The position numbers were made by a program, and so were the translations under genes. The notes beneath the pieces are model-generated. The model saw only the letters and a list, made by a program, of their open reading frames with translations. It was not told where the DNA came from and made no database searches. DNA of 12,682 nucleotides from CAZDXJ01 sp050303615. Lineage in GTDB: Bacteria; Pseudomonadota; Gammaproteobacteria; Methylococcales; Methylomonadaceae. Below are positions 6,441 through 12,682 of the stretch, piece after piece (position 1 is the first letter of the stretch; each line of letters opens with the position of its first letter). The DNA lies in NCBI GenBank assembly GCA_050303615.1, contig JBNLCC010000007.1, positions 1-12,682 on the forward strand. Reading direction: 5' to 3'.

Positions 6441-8518
6441 TGGGTCTATTTGACAAATTAAATTCGGACAACGCCAAAAATGAACCTGAAAATCAGGAAC
6501 CCGGCGGGGAATTGACGGCAAGCGGCGAATCCGAAGACAGCGCTGAAGTTGAAAACCAAGCCGAACACGAAACTTCGTCGGAGCAGCAATCGGTAACGGA
6601 TACAGCGCAACAGGCCGACACTACCATTAGCGATACCCGGGAAGGCGCAAAATACTCGGTCGGTATCGACCTGGGAACGACGCACTGCGTATTGTCCTAC
6701 CTCGATATCGGCAGCAGCGACGAGGATCACATCGTTTTGCAGGTGATGTCAATCCCGCAATTAACCGAGCCCGGCGTGGTAGAGGAACAAAAACAATTAC
6801 CCTCTTTTCTTTATCAGGCCCACGAGGCGGAATTGGCCGAAGGCGAGACCACCCTGCCCTGGACCGCCAAACCGGAATTCATTGTCGGTGAAATTGCCCG
6901 TAACCTGGGTAGTAAAACTCCGATCCGCCTGGTATCCAGCGCCAAAAGCTGGCTATGCCATGCCGGCGTGGACTGCAAATCTCCGATTTTGCCGGCGGAG
7001 GCTCCGGAAGAGGTTCCGCGCGTTTCACCCTACCAAGCCTCCGTCGCCTACCTGCAGCACATGCGCGATGCCTGGGATAAGCAACATCCCGAGGCACCGT
7101 TGGCAAAACAGGAACTAACCATTACCGTGCCGGCTTCCTTCGATCCCGCGGCGCGTGAATTGACCGTGGAAGCGGCAAAATCCGTCGGCTTGGGGCAAGC
7201 CATCTTGCTGGAGGAACCCCAATCGGCTTTATACAGCTGGATTGAAAACAGCCACGGCGATTGGCGAAATCATGCCCAGATCGGTGACATTATTTTAGTC
7301 GTCGACATCGGCGGCGGCACCACCGATATGTCACTGATCGCCGTCACCCAGGAGGACGGCAATCTGCAGTTGACCCGCGTGGCGGTGGGCGATCACATCC
7401 TGCTGGGCGGAGACAACATGGATCTGGCCCTGGCCTATACCGTTAAAGCCAAACTAGAAAAAGAGGGTTCGCGGCTGGCGCCTTGGCAGATTCAGGCACT
7501 GACACACGGCTGCCGCGACGCCAAGGAAAAAATCCTCAATGAGCCGGATGCGGATAATATTCCGCTGGTCGTACCGAACCGCGGTTCCTCGATGATCGGC
7601 GGCACGCTACGCACCGAATTGACCCGGGAGGAAGTCGACCGGGTTTTGGTGGAAGGTTTTCTGCCTCGGATTGCGGCCGACGAGCGTCCGGTATCCCGTA
7701 CCCGTACCGGCTTGAGGACAGCCGGTTTGCCTTATGCTCAGGACGCCGGTATCACCCGTCATCTGGCGGCATTCCTTGCCAAACAGCTCAATGCTACCGA
7801 CGAACTGCAGGATATCGAAATCCCTGACAACGCCACCTTCCTGCACCCGACTGCGGTGTTATTCAATGGAGGTGTACTAAAAGCGCAAACCCTTGCCGAA
7901 CGCTTGATGGAAGTCCTAAATTCCTGGCTGAGCTCGGAACAGGCACCGCAAGCCAGGCTGCTGGAAGGCACCGACCTCGATCTCGCGGTAGCTCGCGGCG
8001 CGGCCTATTACGGCCATGTGCGCAAGGGCAAAGGCGTCCGCATCAAAGGCGGCACGGCAGCCTCTTATTATGTCGGCGTGGAAAGCGCGATGCCCGCCGT
8101 TCCCGGTATGCCGCCGGAACTGCAGGCATTATGTATTGCGCCGTTCGGCATGGAGGAAGGCACCGAAGAACAATTGCCGGAAGATGAATTCGGCCTGGTT
8201 ATCGGTGAGCCGGTGCGCTTCCGCTTCTTCGGCTCCAATACCCGCCGCGAGGACGTGGTCGGTGCCCGTCTGGACTTCTGGACCGATGAAGAGTTGGAAG
8301 AACTGGACGAGATAGAAATCACACTGCCGGCGGAAAACCATAAACCGGGCGAGATCGTTCCCGTCCACCTATGTGCGGCAGTGACCGAAGTGGGCACCCT
8401 GGAATTGCAAGCGGTATCCCGGAAAGACGGTCATCGCTGGAAAATCGAGTTCGACGTTCGCGCCGGCGAGGAGCAGGAAGACGAAGCACCGCAGGAAATG
8501 CAGTCTGAAGAGATATAA
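6440..8518 (+). CDS. Hsp70 family protein with acidic N-terminal extension
   Basis: A 692-residue Hsp70-type protein. Residues 1-70 are an unusual acidic, low-complexity extension (rich in E, Q, S, D). The actin-like ATPase domain follows: phosphate-1 GIDLGTTH (75-82), a lysine in SSAKSWL (K169, probably matching DnaK K70), LLEEP (E259, near DnaK E171), phosphate-2 DIGGGTTD (289-296), GGDNMD (323-328) and the adenosine motif FNGGV (475-479). The catalytic set looks intact, so it should bind and split ATP. After about residue 540 only some 140 residues remain, with a stretch EVGTLELQAV (650-659) resembling a short beta-type substrate domain; a full helical lid is absent. The C-terminus is again acidic and lacks EEVD. 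It is not DnaK itself: that would be about 640 residues with a complete lid and normally adjoin dnaJ/grpE, which are absent here. The start is fixed by GGAGG and the overlap with the DUF2760 stop. Client and role unknown. Confidence 0.92.
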   Translation: MGLFDKLNSDNAKNEPENQEPGGELTASGESEDSAEVENQAEHETSSEQQSVTDTAQQADTTISDTREGAKYSVGIDLGTTHCVLSYLDIGSSDEDHIVLQVMSIPQLTEPGVVEEQKQLPSFLYQAHEAELAEGETTLPWTAKPEFIVGEIARNLGSKTPIRLVSSAKSWLCHAGVDCKSPILPAEAPEEVPRVSPYQASVAYLQHMRDAWDKQHPEAPLAKQELTITVPASFDPAARELTVEAAKSVGLGQAILLEEPQSALYSWIENSHGDWRNHAQIGDIILVVDIGGGTTDMSLIAVTQEDGNLQLTRVAVGDHILLGGDNMDLALAYTVKAKLEKEGSRLAPWQIQALTHGCRDAKEKILNEPDADNIPLVVPNRGSSMIGGTLRTELTREEVDRVLVEGFLPRIAADERPVSRTRTGLRTAGLPYAQDAGITRHLAAFLAKQLNATDELQDIEIPDNATFLHPTAVLFNGGVLKAQTLAERLMEVLNSWLSSEQAPQARLLEGTDLDLAVARGAAYYGHVRKGKGVRIKGGTAASYYVGVESAMPAVPGMPPELQALCIAPFGMEEGTEEQLPEDEFGLVIGEPVRFRFFGSNTRREDVVGARLDFWTDEELEELDEIEITLPAENHKPGEIVPVHLCAAVTEVGTLELQAVSRKDGHRWKIEFDVRAGEEQEDEAPQEMQSEEI

Positions 8519-8540
8519 AACGCTCAGCACGATTCAGGGT

Positions 8541-8631
8541 GTTGTTGATCAAAAAAATGTAGGATGGGTGGGCATTGAAGTGTACGCATAACCTTACAAG
8601 TGCGGTGCCCGGCCTAGCCGGTTATTGATCA
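8541..8631. repeat. Small hairpin element flanked by direct repeats, between the two Hsp70 genes
   Basis: GTTGTTGATCA (8541-8551) and GTTATTGATCA (8621-8631) are 10/11 identical direct repeats. They enclose 69 bp whose ends are imperfect inverted repeats: GTAGGATGGGTGGGCA on the left and TGCCCGGCCTAGCC on the right, with GGGCA/TGCCC as the core. This is the layout of a small non-autonomous inserted element (MITE- or REP-like) with a target duplication. Removing one 80-bp unit would leave a normal 45-bp gap between the genes. The GTAGGATGGG start resembles dispersed intergenic repeats of gammaproteobacteria, which only a genome search can confirm. Confidence 0.45.
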
Positions 8632-8635
8632 GGAG
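8631..8635 (+). promoter_or_regulatory. Ribosome binding site selecting a TTG start
   Basis: AGGAG lies 8 nt before TTG 8644. No in-frame ATG or GTG exists before the conserved GIDLGTTH motif, so this site decides that the second Hsp70 starts at TTG. The direct repeat of the inserted element runs into its first base. Confidence 0.75.
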
Positions 8636-8643
8636 TTTTTACT

Positions 8644-11406
8644 TTGTCATCTCATGACTCACGCTATTTAATCGGCATCGATCTCGGCACCACGCATACC
8701 GTGGTGGCCTACGCCGAAGCGGCCCGGCCAGATGCCGAAATCAAGATTTTTGAAATTACCCAGCTGATCGCTCCCGGCGAAGTCGCGCCCCGTGCGCTAT
8801 TGCCTTCGGTGCGTTATCACCCGGCTCCCGGCGAACTTTCCGAGGCGGACACCGCTTTCTCGCCGGCCGGCGAACAGGCGGTAATCGGCGAAGCCGCGCG
8901 TGTCTTAGGCGCCAAGACCCAAGGCCGTCTGGTTACCAGCGCCAAGAGCTGGCTATCGCATCCTTCGGTGGACCATAGTGCGGAAATTTTACCTTGGGGC
9001 TCCGGCGAAGCTATCGACAAAATTTCGCCGATCGAAGCCAGCGCCAGTTACCTTAATCATGTGCGCACCGTTTGGAACCAGCGCTTTCCGGATGCCCCGC
9101 TGGAGCAGCAGGAAATAGTCGTGACCGTCCCCGCTTCCTTTGACGAGGCGGCACGTTCTTTGACGCTGGAAGCAACACGCATCGCCGGACTGAAAAAGCT
9201 GCGCCTGCTGGAAGAGCCGCAGGCGGTCTGCTACGACTGGTTGCGCCGCCACCAGGACCATATCGATCAGGCGCTGCAAGACGTACATTTGCTGTTGGTC
9301 TGCGATGTCGGAGGCGGTACCACCGACTTGACTCTGATTCAAGTCGAACAGGCGGACAAAGAACCGAAACTGACCCGCATCGGCGTCGGAGACCACCTGA
9401 TGCTGGGCGGCGATAATATCGATTTGACCTTGGCGCATTTGGCGGAAAGCCGCCTTACCGGCAATAATAAGCGTTTATCGACTGCCGATTTATCGCAACT
9501 GATCGAGCAATGCCGCATCGCCAAGGAAAAACTGCTCAGCAGCGATGCACCCGAGCGGCTTAAAGTCACCCTACTGGGCGGCGGTTCGAAACTGATCGGT
9601 GGTTCCCGTTCGATGGAATTCAGCAGGGAAGAAGTCCGCGCCATCGCCTTGGACGGTTTTTTCCCGCTATCAAAACTTGATGAATTGCCGAATAAAAAAC
9701 GTAGCGGTGTTGTGGAATTCGGCCTGCCCTATGCCGCGGAACCGGCGGTCAGCAAACATATCGCCGCGTTCCTGAAAGCGCATCGCCAGGTTGCGCAGCA
9801 GGCCACCGGCAACCCCGACGGCGTTCCGGATGCCATTCTGCTCAATGGCGGTGTATTCCGCAGTAAAACGATTACCCAGCGACTCCTGGATTTACTGGCT
9901 TCGTGGTCAAGCATGCCGCCGAAGTATTTAAAAAACCTCCATCCCGAACTGGCCGTCGCCTACGGTGCAGTCAGTTATGCGTTGGCCAGGCGCGGCAAAC
10001 AGCTCAAAATCGGCGGCGGTTCCGCGCGTAGTTATTTCCTGCTGATCGATACCGGCCGAGCCGACCATCAGCAGGGTGTCTGTATTTTGCCTCGCGGCAG
10101 TGAGGAAGGGCGGGAAATTATTCTTAAGGACCGCCAATTCGCCCTGCGCCTGGGCCAGCCGGTGCGTTTCCACCTGGCTTCACTGAGCGGCGACGCCCCC
10201 TTCAAGGCCGGCGATCTCACTGCCATTGTCGATGAAACATTTCATTCCCTGCCGCCATTGGCCGTCGCTTTTGAGCAGCGCGGCGCACAAACGCCTTCGG
10301 AAATCACCGTCAATCTTGCGGTAACCCTGACCGAAATCGGTACTCTGCAAATTCAATGCGTTGCCGTCAATGATCCTGGCCAACGCTGGGATGTGGAGTT
10401 CCAAATCAGAAACAAAGGCCGCGCCGGCACAAAACAGGGCGGCGAGCAATTACCCCTTCAATTTCCGGCGGCGGTGGAAATAATACAAATGGTGTTCGGC
10501 AGCAAATCCAAACAGGTTTCACCCAAAGCGGTGAAAAGTTTACGCGCTGACCTGGAAAAACTGTTGGGCCCCCGCGCGGAATGGCAGACACCGCTGTTGC
10601 GTGAATTATTCGGTGCGCTGCTGGAAAACAGTAAAAACCGCCGCCGTTCCGATAACCATGAGCGGGTTTGGCTCAGCCTGAGCGGTTACTGCCTGCGGCC
10701 GGGATTCGGCTTTCCGCTGGACGATTGGCGGGTGGAACAGCTTTGGAAAAGCTATCAGCAGAATATTCAGTTCGTCAATGAAATCCAGAACTGGACTGAA
10801 TGGTGGACATTGTGGCGGCGCATCGCCGGCGGGCTGAGTGCCGAGGCCCAGGAAAAAATCTTTGCCGATCTGGCAAAATACCTCAACCCGGCCTCAGCCA
10901 GGCAGGCCAGCATCAGCAAACAAAGTAAACAGCGCGGTTATGACGACATGGTGCGCTTGGCGGCAGTGTTGGAACGTTTATCGATCACCAATAAAATTCA
11001 ACTGGGCGAATGGTTGTTAAAACGCCTGCAGAAGGCCGGCGAATCGAAACAGACCTGGTGGGCAGTGGGCCGTATCGGCGCACGTATTCCCTTTCACGGC
11101 AGCAGCCACAATGTCATTCCGGCAGACATCGTCAGCGGCTGGCTGGAGCAGACCCTCAAAGTTGACTGGAAAAAAATACCGCAGGCAGGATTTGCAGCGA
11201 CGCTGATAAGCCGCATGAGCGGCGATCGAAACCGGGATATTGACAATGATTTGCGGCTGCGCATTATTGAGCAATTGAAGCTCGCCAAGGCGCCTGCCTC
11301 CTGGCTGGAAATGATCGAGCAGGTTAAGGAACTGAATGAGGCGGAAGAAAAACAAATCTTCGGTGAGGCGTTGCCGCCGGGGCTGAAGCTGATTGCTGAG
11401 GATTGA
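8644..11406 (+). CDS. Hsp70 family protein with C-terminal DUF3731 extension
   Basis: A 920-residue protein, much longer than DnaK. The ATPase domain is complete and paralogous to that of the preceding gene: GIDLGTTH (11-18), TSAKSWL (K101), LLEEP (189-192 region), DVGGGTTD (221-228), GGDNID (255-260), NGGVF (401-405). Residues 460-595 hold a short beta-type region with EIGTLQIQCV, again matching the partner. From about 605 to the end there is a largely helical extension of about 315 residues, rich in tryptophan, with segments such as NWTEWWTLWRRIAGG (716-730) and TWWAVGRIGARIPFHG (804-819); this is the DUF3731-type tail found on such Hsp70 proteins and replaces a lid. It starts with TTG behind AGGAG. 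It shares the operon direction with the previous gene but lies after a 125-bp gap, so it may also be expressed separately. No terminator is evident after its TGA, before the convergent lipoprotein gene 94 bp on. Confidence 0.92.
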   Translation: MSSHDSRYLIGIDLGTTHTVVAYAEAARPDAEIKIFEITQLIAPGEVAPRALLPSVRYHPAPGELSEADTAFSPAGEQAVIGEAARVLGAKTQGRLVTSAKSWLSHPSVDHSAEILPWGSGEAIDKISPIEASASYLNHVRTVWNQRFPDAPLEQQEIVVTVPASFDEAARSLTLEATRIAGLKKLRLLEEPQAVCYDWLRRHQDHIDQALQDVHLLLVCDVGGGTTDLTLIQVEQADKEPKLTRIGVGDHLMLGGDNIDLTLAHLAESRLTGNNKRLSTADLSQLIEQCRIAKEKLLSSDAPERLKVTLLGGGSKLIGGSRSMEFSREEVRAIALDGFFPLSKLDELPNKKRSGVVEFGLPYAAEPAVSKHIAAFLKAHRQVAQQATGNPDGVPDAILLNGGVFRSKTITQRLLDLLASWSSMPPKYLKNLHPELAVAYGAVSYALARRGKQLKIGGGSARSYFLLIDTGRADHQQGVCILPRGSEEGREIILKDRQFALRLGQPVRFHLASLSGDAPFKAGDLTAIVDETFHSLPPLAVAFEQRGAQTPSEITVNLAVTLTEIGTLQIQCVAVNDPGQRWDVEFQIRNKGRAGTKQGGEQLPLQFPAAVEIIQMVFGSKSKQVSPKAVKSLRADLEKLLGPRAEWQTPLLRELFGALLENSKNRRRSDNHERVWLSLSGYCLRPGFGFPLDDWRVEQLWKSYQQNIQFVNEIQNWTEWWTLWRRIAGGLSAEAQEKIFADLAKYLNPASARQASISKQSKQRGYDDMVRLAAVLERLSITNKIQLGEWLLKRLQKAGESKQTWWAVGRIGARIPFHGSSHNVIPADIVSGWLEQTLKVDWKKIPQAGFAATLISRMSGDRNRDIDNDLRLRIIEQLKLAKAPASWLEMIEQVKELNEAEEKQIFGEALPPGLKLIAED

Positions 11407-11500
11407 TTGAAACCGGAGCATTGCTTTATGACTGCCATCGGCAATAACAATCCGTCGCCACACATTCCCAATCAGCCGCAAATGGTACGCAGCGCATACC

Positions 11501-12361
11501 CTACAACTGCTGGACTGCTAACACGCCGCCGGTTGGGTCGGCGATAACCGCCACCCGGCCCTGATCATATTGCGGGTCCGGCGGGATAACAACCCGCCCA
11601 CCCAAACTCGTAACTTCGGATATCGTTTCCGTGATGTCCGTTACCCGCACATAGGGCAGCCAGTTCGGTTTGATCTGCTTCAATGTGGATTGAATCATCC
11701 CCGCCCGTTGCTTTTCGCCGTCTTTCAGTAATAAATAGTTTTGAGCCCCGCCTTGTCTACCCGGTTCGATCGAAAACGCAAACAGCGTTTTGTAAAAATA
11801 AGCGGCCTTGTCGATATCCTGCGTCCATAACTCCATCCACAACCAGTCTCCCGGCTGTATCACAGTCTCCGGGGGATCACCGGTCGCCGAATGGAACAGC
11901 GCCAACACCGCACCCTGAGAATCGGCGATGAGCGCTATTTCCCCTTGTCCCTCGATTTGTTGCGGCTTTTCGATCACCTCACCGCCAATACGTTGCGCCG
12001 CTTTTGTCGCTCGCTCCACGTCCGTAACCGAAACCCAACTCAACCAGACCGCATTTTCAGCGGCTACCGTATTCTGAAAATGATCGACGATGCGACCGAT
12101 TATTCTGCCGCGGTTGAGAATCAATACCCCTTCCGAATCGGGCGTCTGTTTGAAACGCCAGCCGAATAAACCGGCATAAAACCGTTCGGCGGCGGCGATA
12201 TCGTTGGTCAGCAGATCGTGCCAGACAAATTTGCCGGGGTAATGTTGCTCAGTTGGCTTTCCGAAAACCGATAATGAATGAAATTGATGTTCATCGGCGC
12301 ATCCGAACAGTAAAAATAAACCGATCAACCGGCAAATTTTCAAATAGCCTCGCCATTGCAT
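11501..12361 (-). CDS. VOC family lipoprotein (two glyoxalase-fold domains)
   Basis: A 286-residue protein with a lipoprotein signal peptide: a short basic start, hydrophobic core, and lipobox LFG-C with Cys at residue 21; the following Ala-Asp does not match the +2 Asp inner-membrane retention signal, so outer-membrane sorting is possible. Two VOC domains follow, about residues 43-160 (beginning GKFVWHDLLTNDIAAAERFY) and 170-286 (beginning GDWLWMELWTQDIDKAAYFY). H48 and E177 sit where VOC enzymes usually place a metal ligand, but the expected glutamate in the last strands is not obvious (ALFHS and AVQQL), so catalysis is uncertain; ligand binding is equally possible. The domains belong to the broad WheLmT-FY-LFGW group of predicted dioxygenase/hydroxylase-like VOC proteins. 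The gene is monocistronic here and convergent with the Hsp70 operon. ATG 12361 is supported by the signal peptide and an upstream G-rich ribosome site. Confidence 0.85.
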   Translation of the reverse strand: MQWRGYLKICRLIGLFLLFGCADEHQFHSLSVFGKPTEQHYPGKFVWHDLLTNDIAAAERFYAGLFGWRFKQTPDSEGVLILNRGRIIGRIVDHFQNTVAAENAVWLSWVSVTDVERATKAAQRIGGEVIEKPQQIEGQGEIALIADSQGAVLALFHSATGDPPETVIQPGDWLWMELWTQDIDKAAYFYKTLFAFSIEPGRQGGAQNYLLLKDGEKQRAGMIQSTLKQIKPNWLPYVRVTDITETISEVTSLGGRVVIPPDPQYDQGRVAVIADPTGGVLAVQQL

Positions 12362-12374
12362 ATTGCGTAAACAT

Positions 12375-12382
12375 CCCCTCCC
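12375..12382 (-). promoter_or_regulatory. Ribosome binding site of the VOC lipoprotein gene
   Basis: On the minus strand GGGAGGGG lies 13 nt before ATG 12361, a little further than usual. An ATG at 12374 is nearer but out of frame, so 12361 remains the best start. Confidence 0.5.
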
Positions 12383-12422
12383 ATAAAAAGAAAAGTCACA
12401 GAAGCTGTCTGGTTAAAATTCA

Positions 12423-12441
12423 CACGCTTTTTACAAGCGTG
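12423..12441. other. Perfect 7-bp hairpin
   Basis: CACGCTT and AAGCGTG pair perfectly around a 5-nt loop TTTAC. Neither side has a T run (plus side ATTTGAG, minus side TGAATTTTAAC), so it is not a standard intrinsic terminator. It lies about 60 bp upstream of the lipoprotein start and could be an operator or leader structure. Confidence 0.35.
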
Positions 12442-12498
12442 ATTTGAGTCAATTTCCTTTAATAATAACAATGCGCTTTAGTGGTTTCAAAATATTAA

Positions 12499-12561
12499 TT
12501 GTTGCAGGACGAGGTTTGTAACCGCCTCTTAAGATTTCGATCCACGAAATGTTTGCAACAA
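12499..12561 (+). other. Nested inverted-repeat structure, possible RNA leader
   Basis: An outer perfect 8-bp stem, TTGTTGCA (12499-12506) with TGCAACAA (12554-12561), encloses two smaller hairpins: GAGG/CCTC (12511-12514 with 12525-12528) and a perfect 6-bp stem ATTTCG/CGAAAT (12534-12539 with 12545-12550) around loop ATCCA. Together they form a three-way junction. It ends 27 nt before the ATG of a frame that runs off the window, where a cis-acting leader would sit. I do not recognise it as a known riboswitch or as a tRNA. Confidence 0.35.
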
Positions 12562-12588
12562 AGGAAAATTGCTTGCGGTATCACAAAT

Positions 12589-12682
12589 ATGAAACGTTTA
12601 GGACGGGATAAATATTCCTTCGGGCTTGCACACATGAGGTATTGTCAACATTTTATCGACCCGCAATTTTCTCCCTACCATA
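12589..12682 (+). CDS. Possible start of a gene, cut by the window edge
   Basis: A frame opens at ATG 12589 and remains open for 31 codons to the end of the window, beginning MKRLGRDKYSFGLAH. The frame has no stop since 12496. No strong Shine-Dalgarno precedes the ATG, the protein is not recognisable, and 94 bp is too short to judge codon use. A second in-frame ATG lies at 12634. It may be chance; I include it because its orientation, divergent from the lipoprotein gene, and the structured element upstream fit a real gene start. Confidence 0.25.
   Translation, partial: MKRLGRDKYSFGLAHMRYCQHFIDPQFSPYH

Larger units (their letters stand above)
12362..12682. other. Right-end region without a confident gene
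   Basis: These 321 bp are A+T-rich and contain no confident coding region. They hold the lipoprotein gene leader (12362-12390), a 7-bp hairpin (12423-12441), a nested inverted-repeat structure (12499-12561) and a short plus-strand frame open to the window edge (from 12589). No good sigma-70 promoter pair was found for either direction. Confidence 0.6.

Noticed and set aside
8989..9438. Minus-strand 149-codon open frame within the second Hsp70 gene
   Set aside because: It covers the conserved ATPase motifs in antisense and has no supporting start signals.
6440..11406. Canonical dnaK
   Set aside because: Neither protein has a full substrate-binding lid, lengths (692 and 920) are wrong, and grpE/dnaJ are not adjacent.
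11407..11500. Bidirectional terminator between the convergent Hsp70 and lipoprotein genes
   Set aside because: Only a 4-bp TGCC/GGCA stem is present, with no T run on either side.
12253..12447. Plus-strand 64-codon open frame over the start of the lipoprotein gene
   Set aside because: It overlaps the lipoprotein signal peptide in antisense and has no ribosome site or recognisable product.
12499..12561. tRNA or integron attC site
   Set aside because: The structure lacks an acceptor stem with CCA, a T loop in a loop position, and the attC core sites, so neither label fits.

Overview
The window looks like an ordinary chromosomal stretch of a gammaproteobacterium. The YgiQ, DinF and tRNA-Thr sequences are all of gammaproteobacterial type, the base composition is close to even, and genes are tightly packed with little mobile DNA. 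A free-living aquatic or methanotroph-like lineage (Methylococcales or similar) is a guess from the general flavour of the DUF2760/Hsp70 neighbourhood; no marker gene in the window fixes it.

Left part, minus strand (1-3706): a tRNA-Thr(UGU) gene with its own tRNA-type promoter; a YgiQ-family radical SAM protein; a spermidine-synthase-like Rossmann methyltransferase-fold protein whose stop overlaps the ygiQ start (ATGA); and a TerB-like small protein that begins with GTG. A 143-bp divergent gap then separates this block from a plus-strand DinF-type MATE efflux transporter (3850-5181).

Centre (5236-11406), the most interesting part: a plus-strand, operon-like set of four genes. It encodes a small exported helical protein with two cysteines, a single-pass membrane protein with a cytosolic DUF2760 domain, an Hsp70-family protein with an acidic N-terminal extension and a short C-terminal region, and a second, paralogous Hsp70-family protein with a long helical C-terminal extension of the DUF3731 type. 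The first three genes are separated by 4 bp or overlap by 1 nt. The fourth follows a 125-bp gap that carries a possible small inserted hairpin element, and it starts with TTG behind a good ribosome binding site. The gap before the first gene contains a good match to a heat-shock (sigma-32) promoter, with the -35 core and spacing I recall for E. coli dnaK P1. Taken together this suggests a stress-induced Hsp70 pair attached to the inner membrane through DUF2760, perhaps linked to a periplasmic partner. Its clients and function are not known to me.

Right part (11501-12682): a minus-strand lipoprotein with two VOC (glyoxalase/bleomycin-resistance fold) domains, then about 320 bp with no confident gene. 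That stretch holds a perfect 7-bp hairpin, a nested inverted-repeat structure, and a plus-strand reading frame from ATG 12589 that runs off the window and may be the start of a gene.
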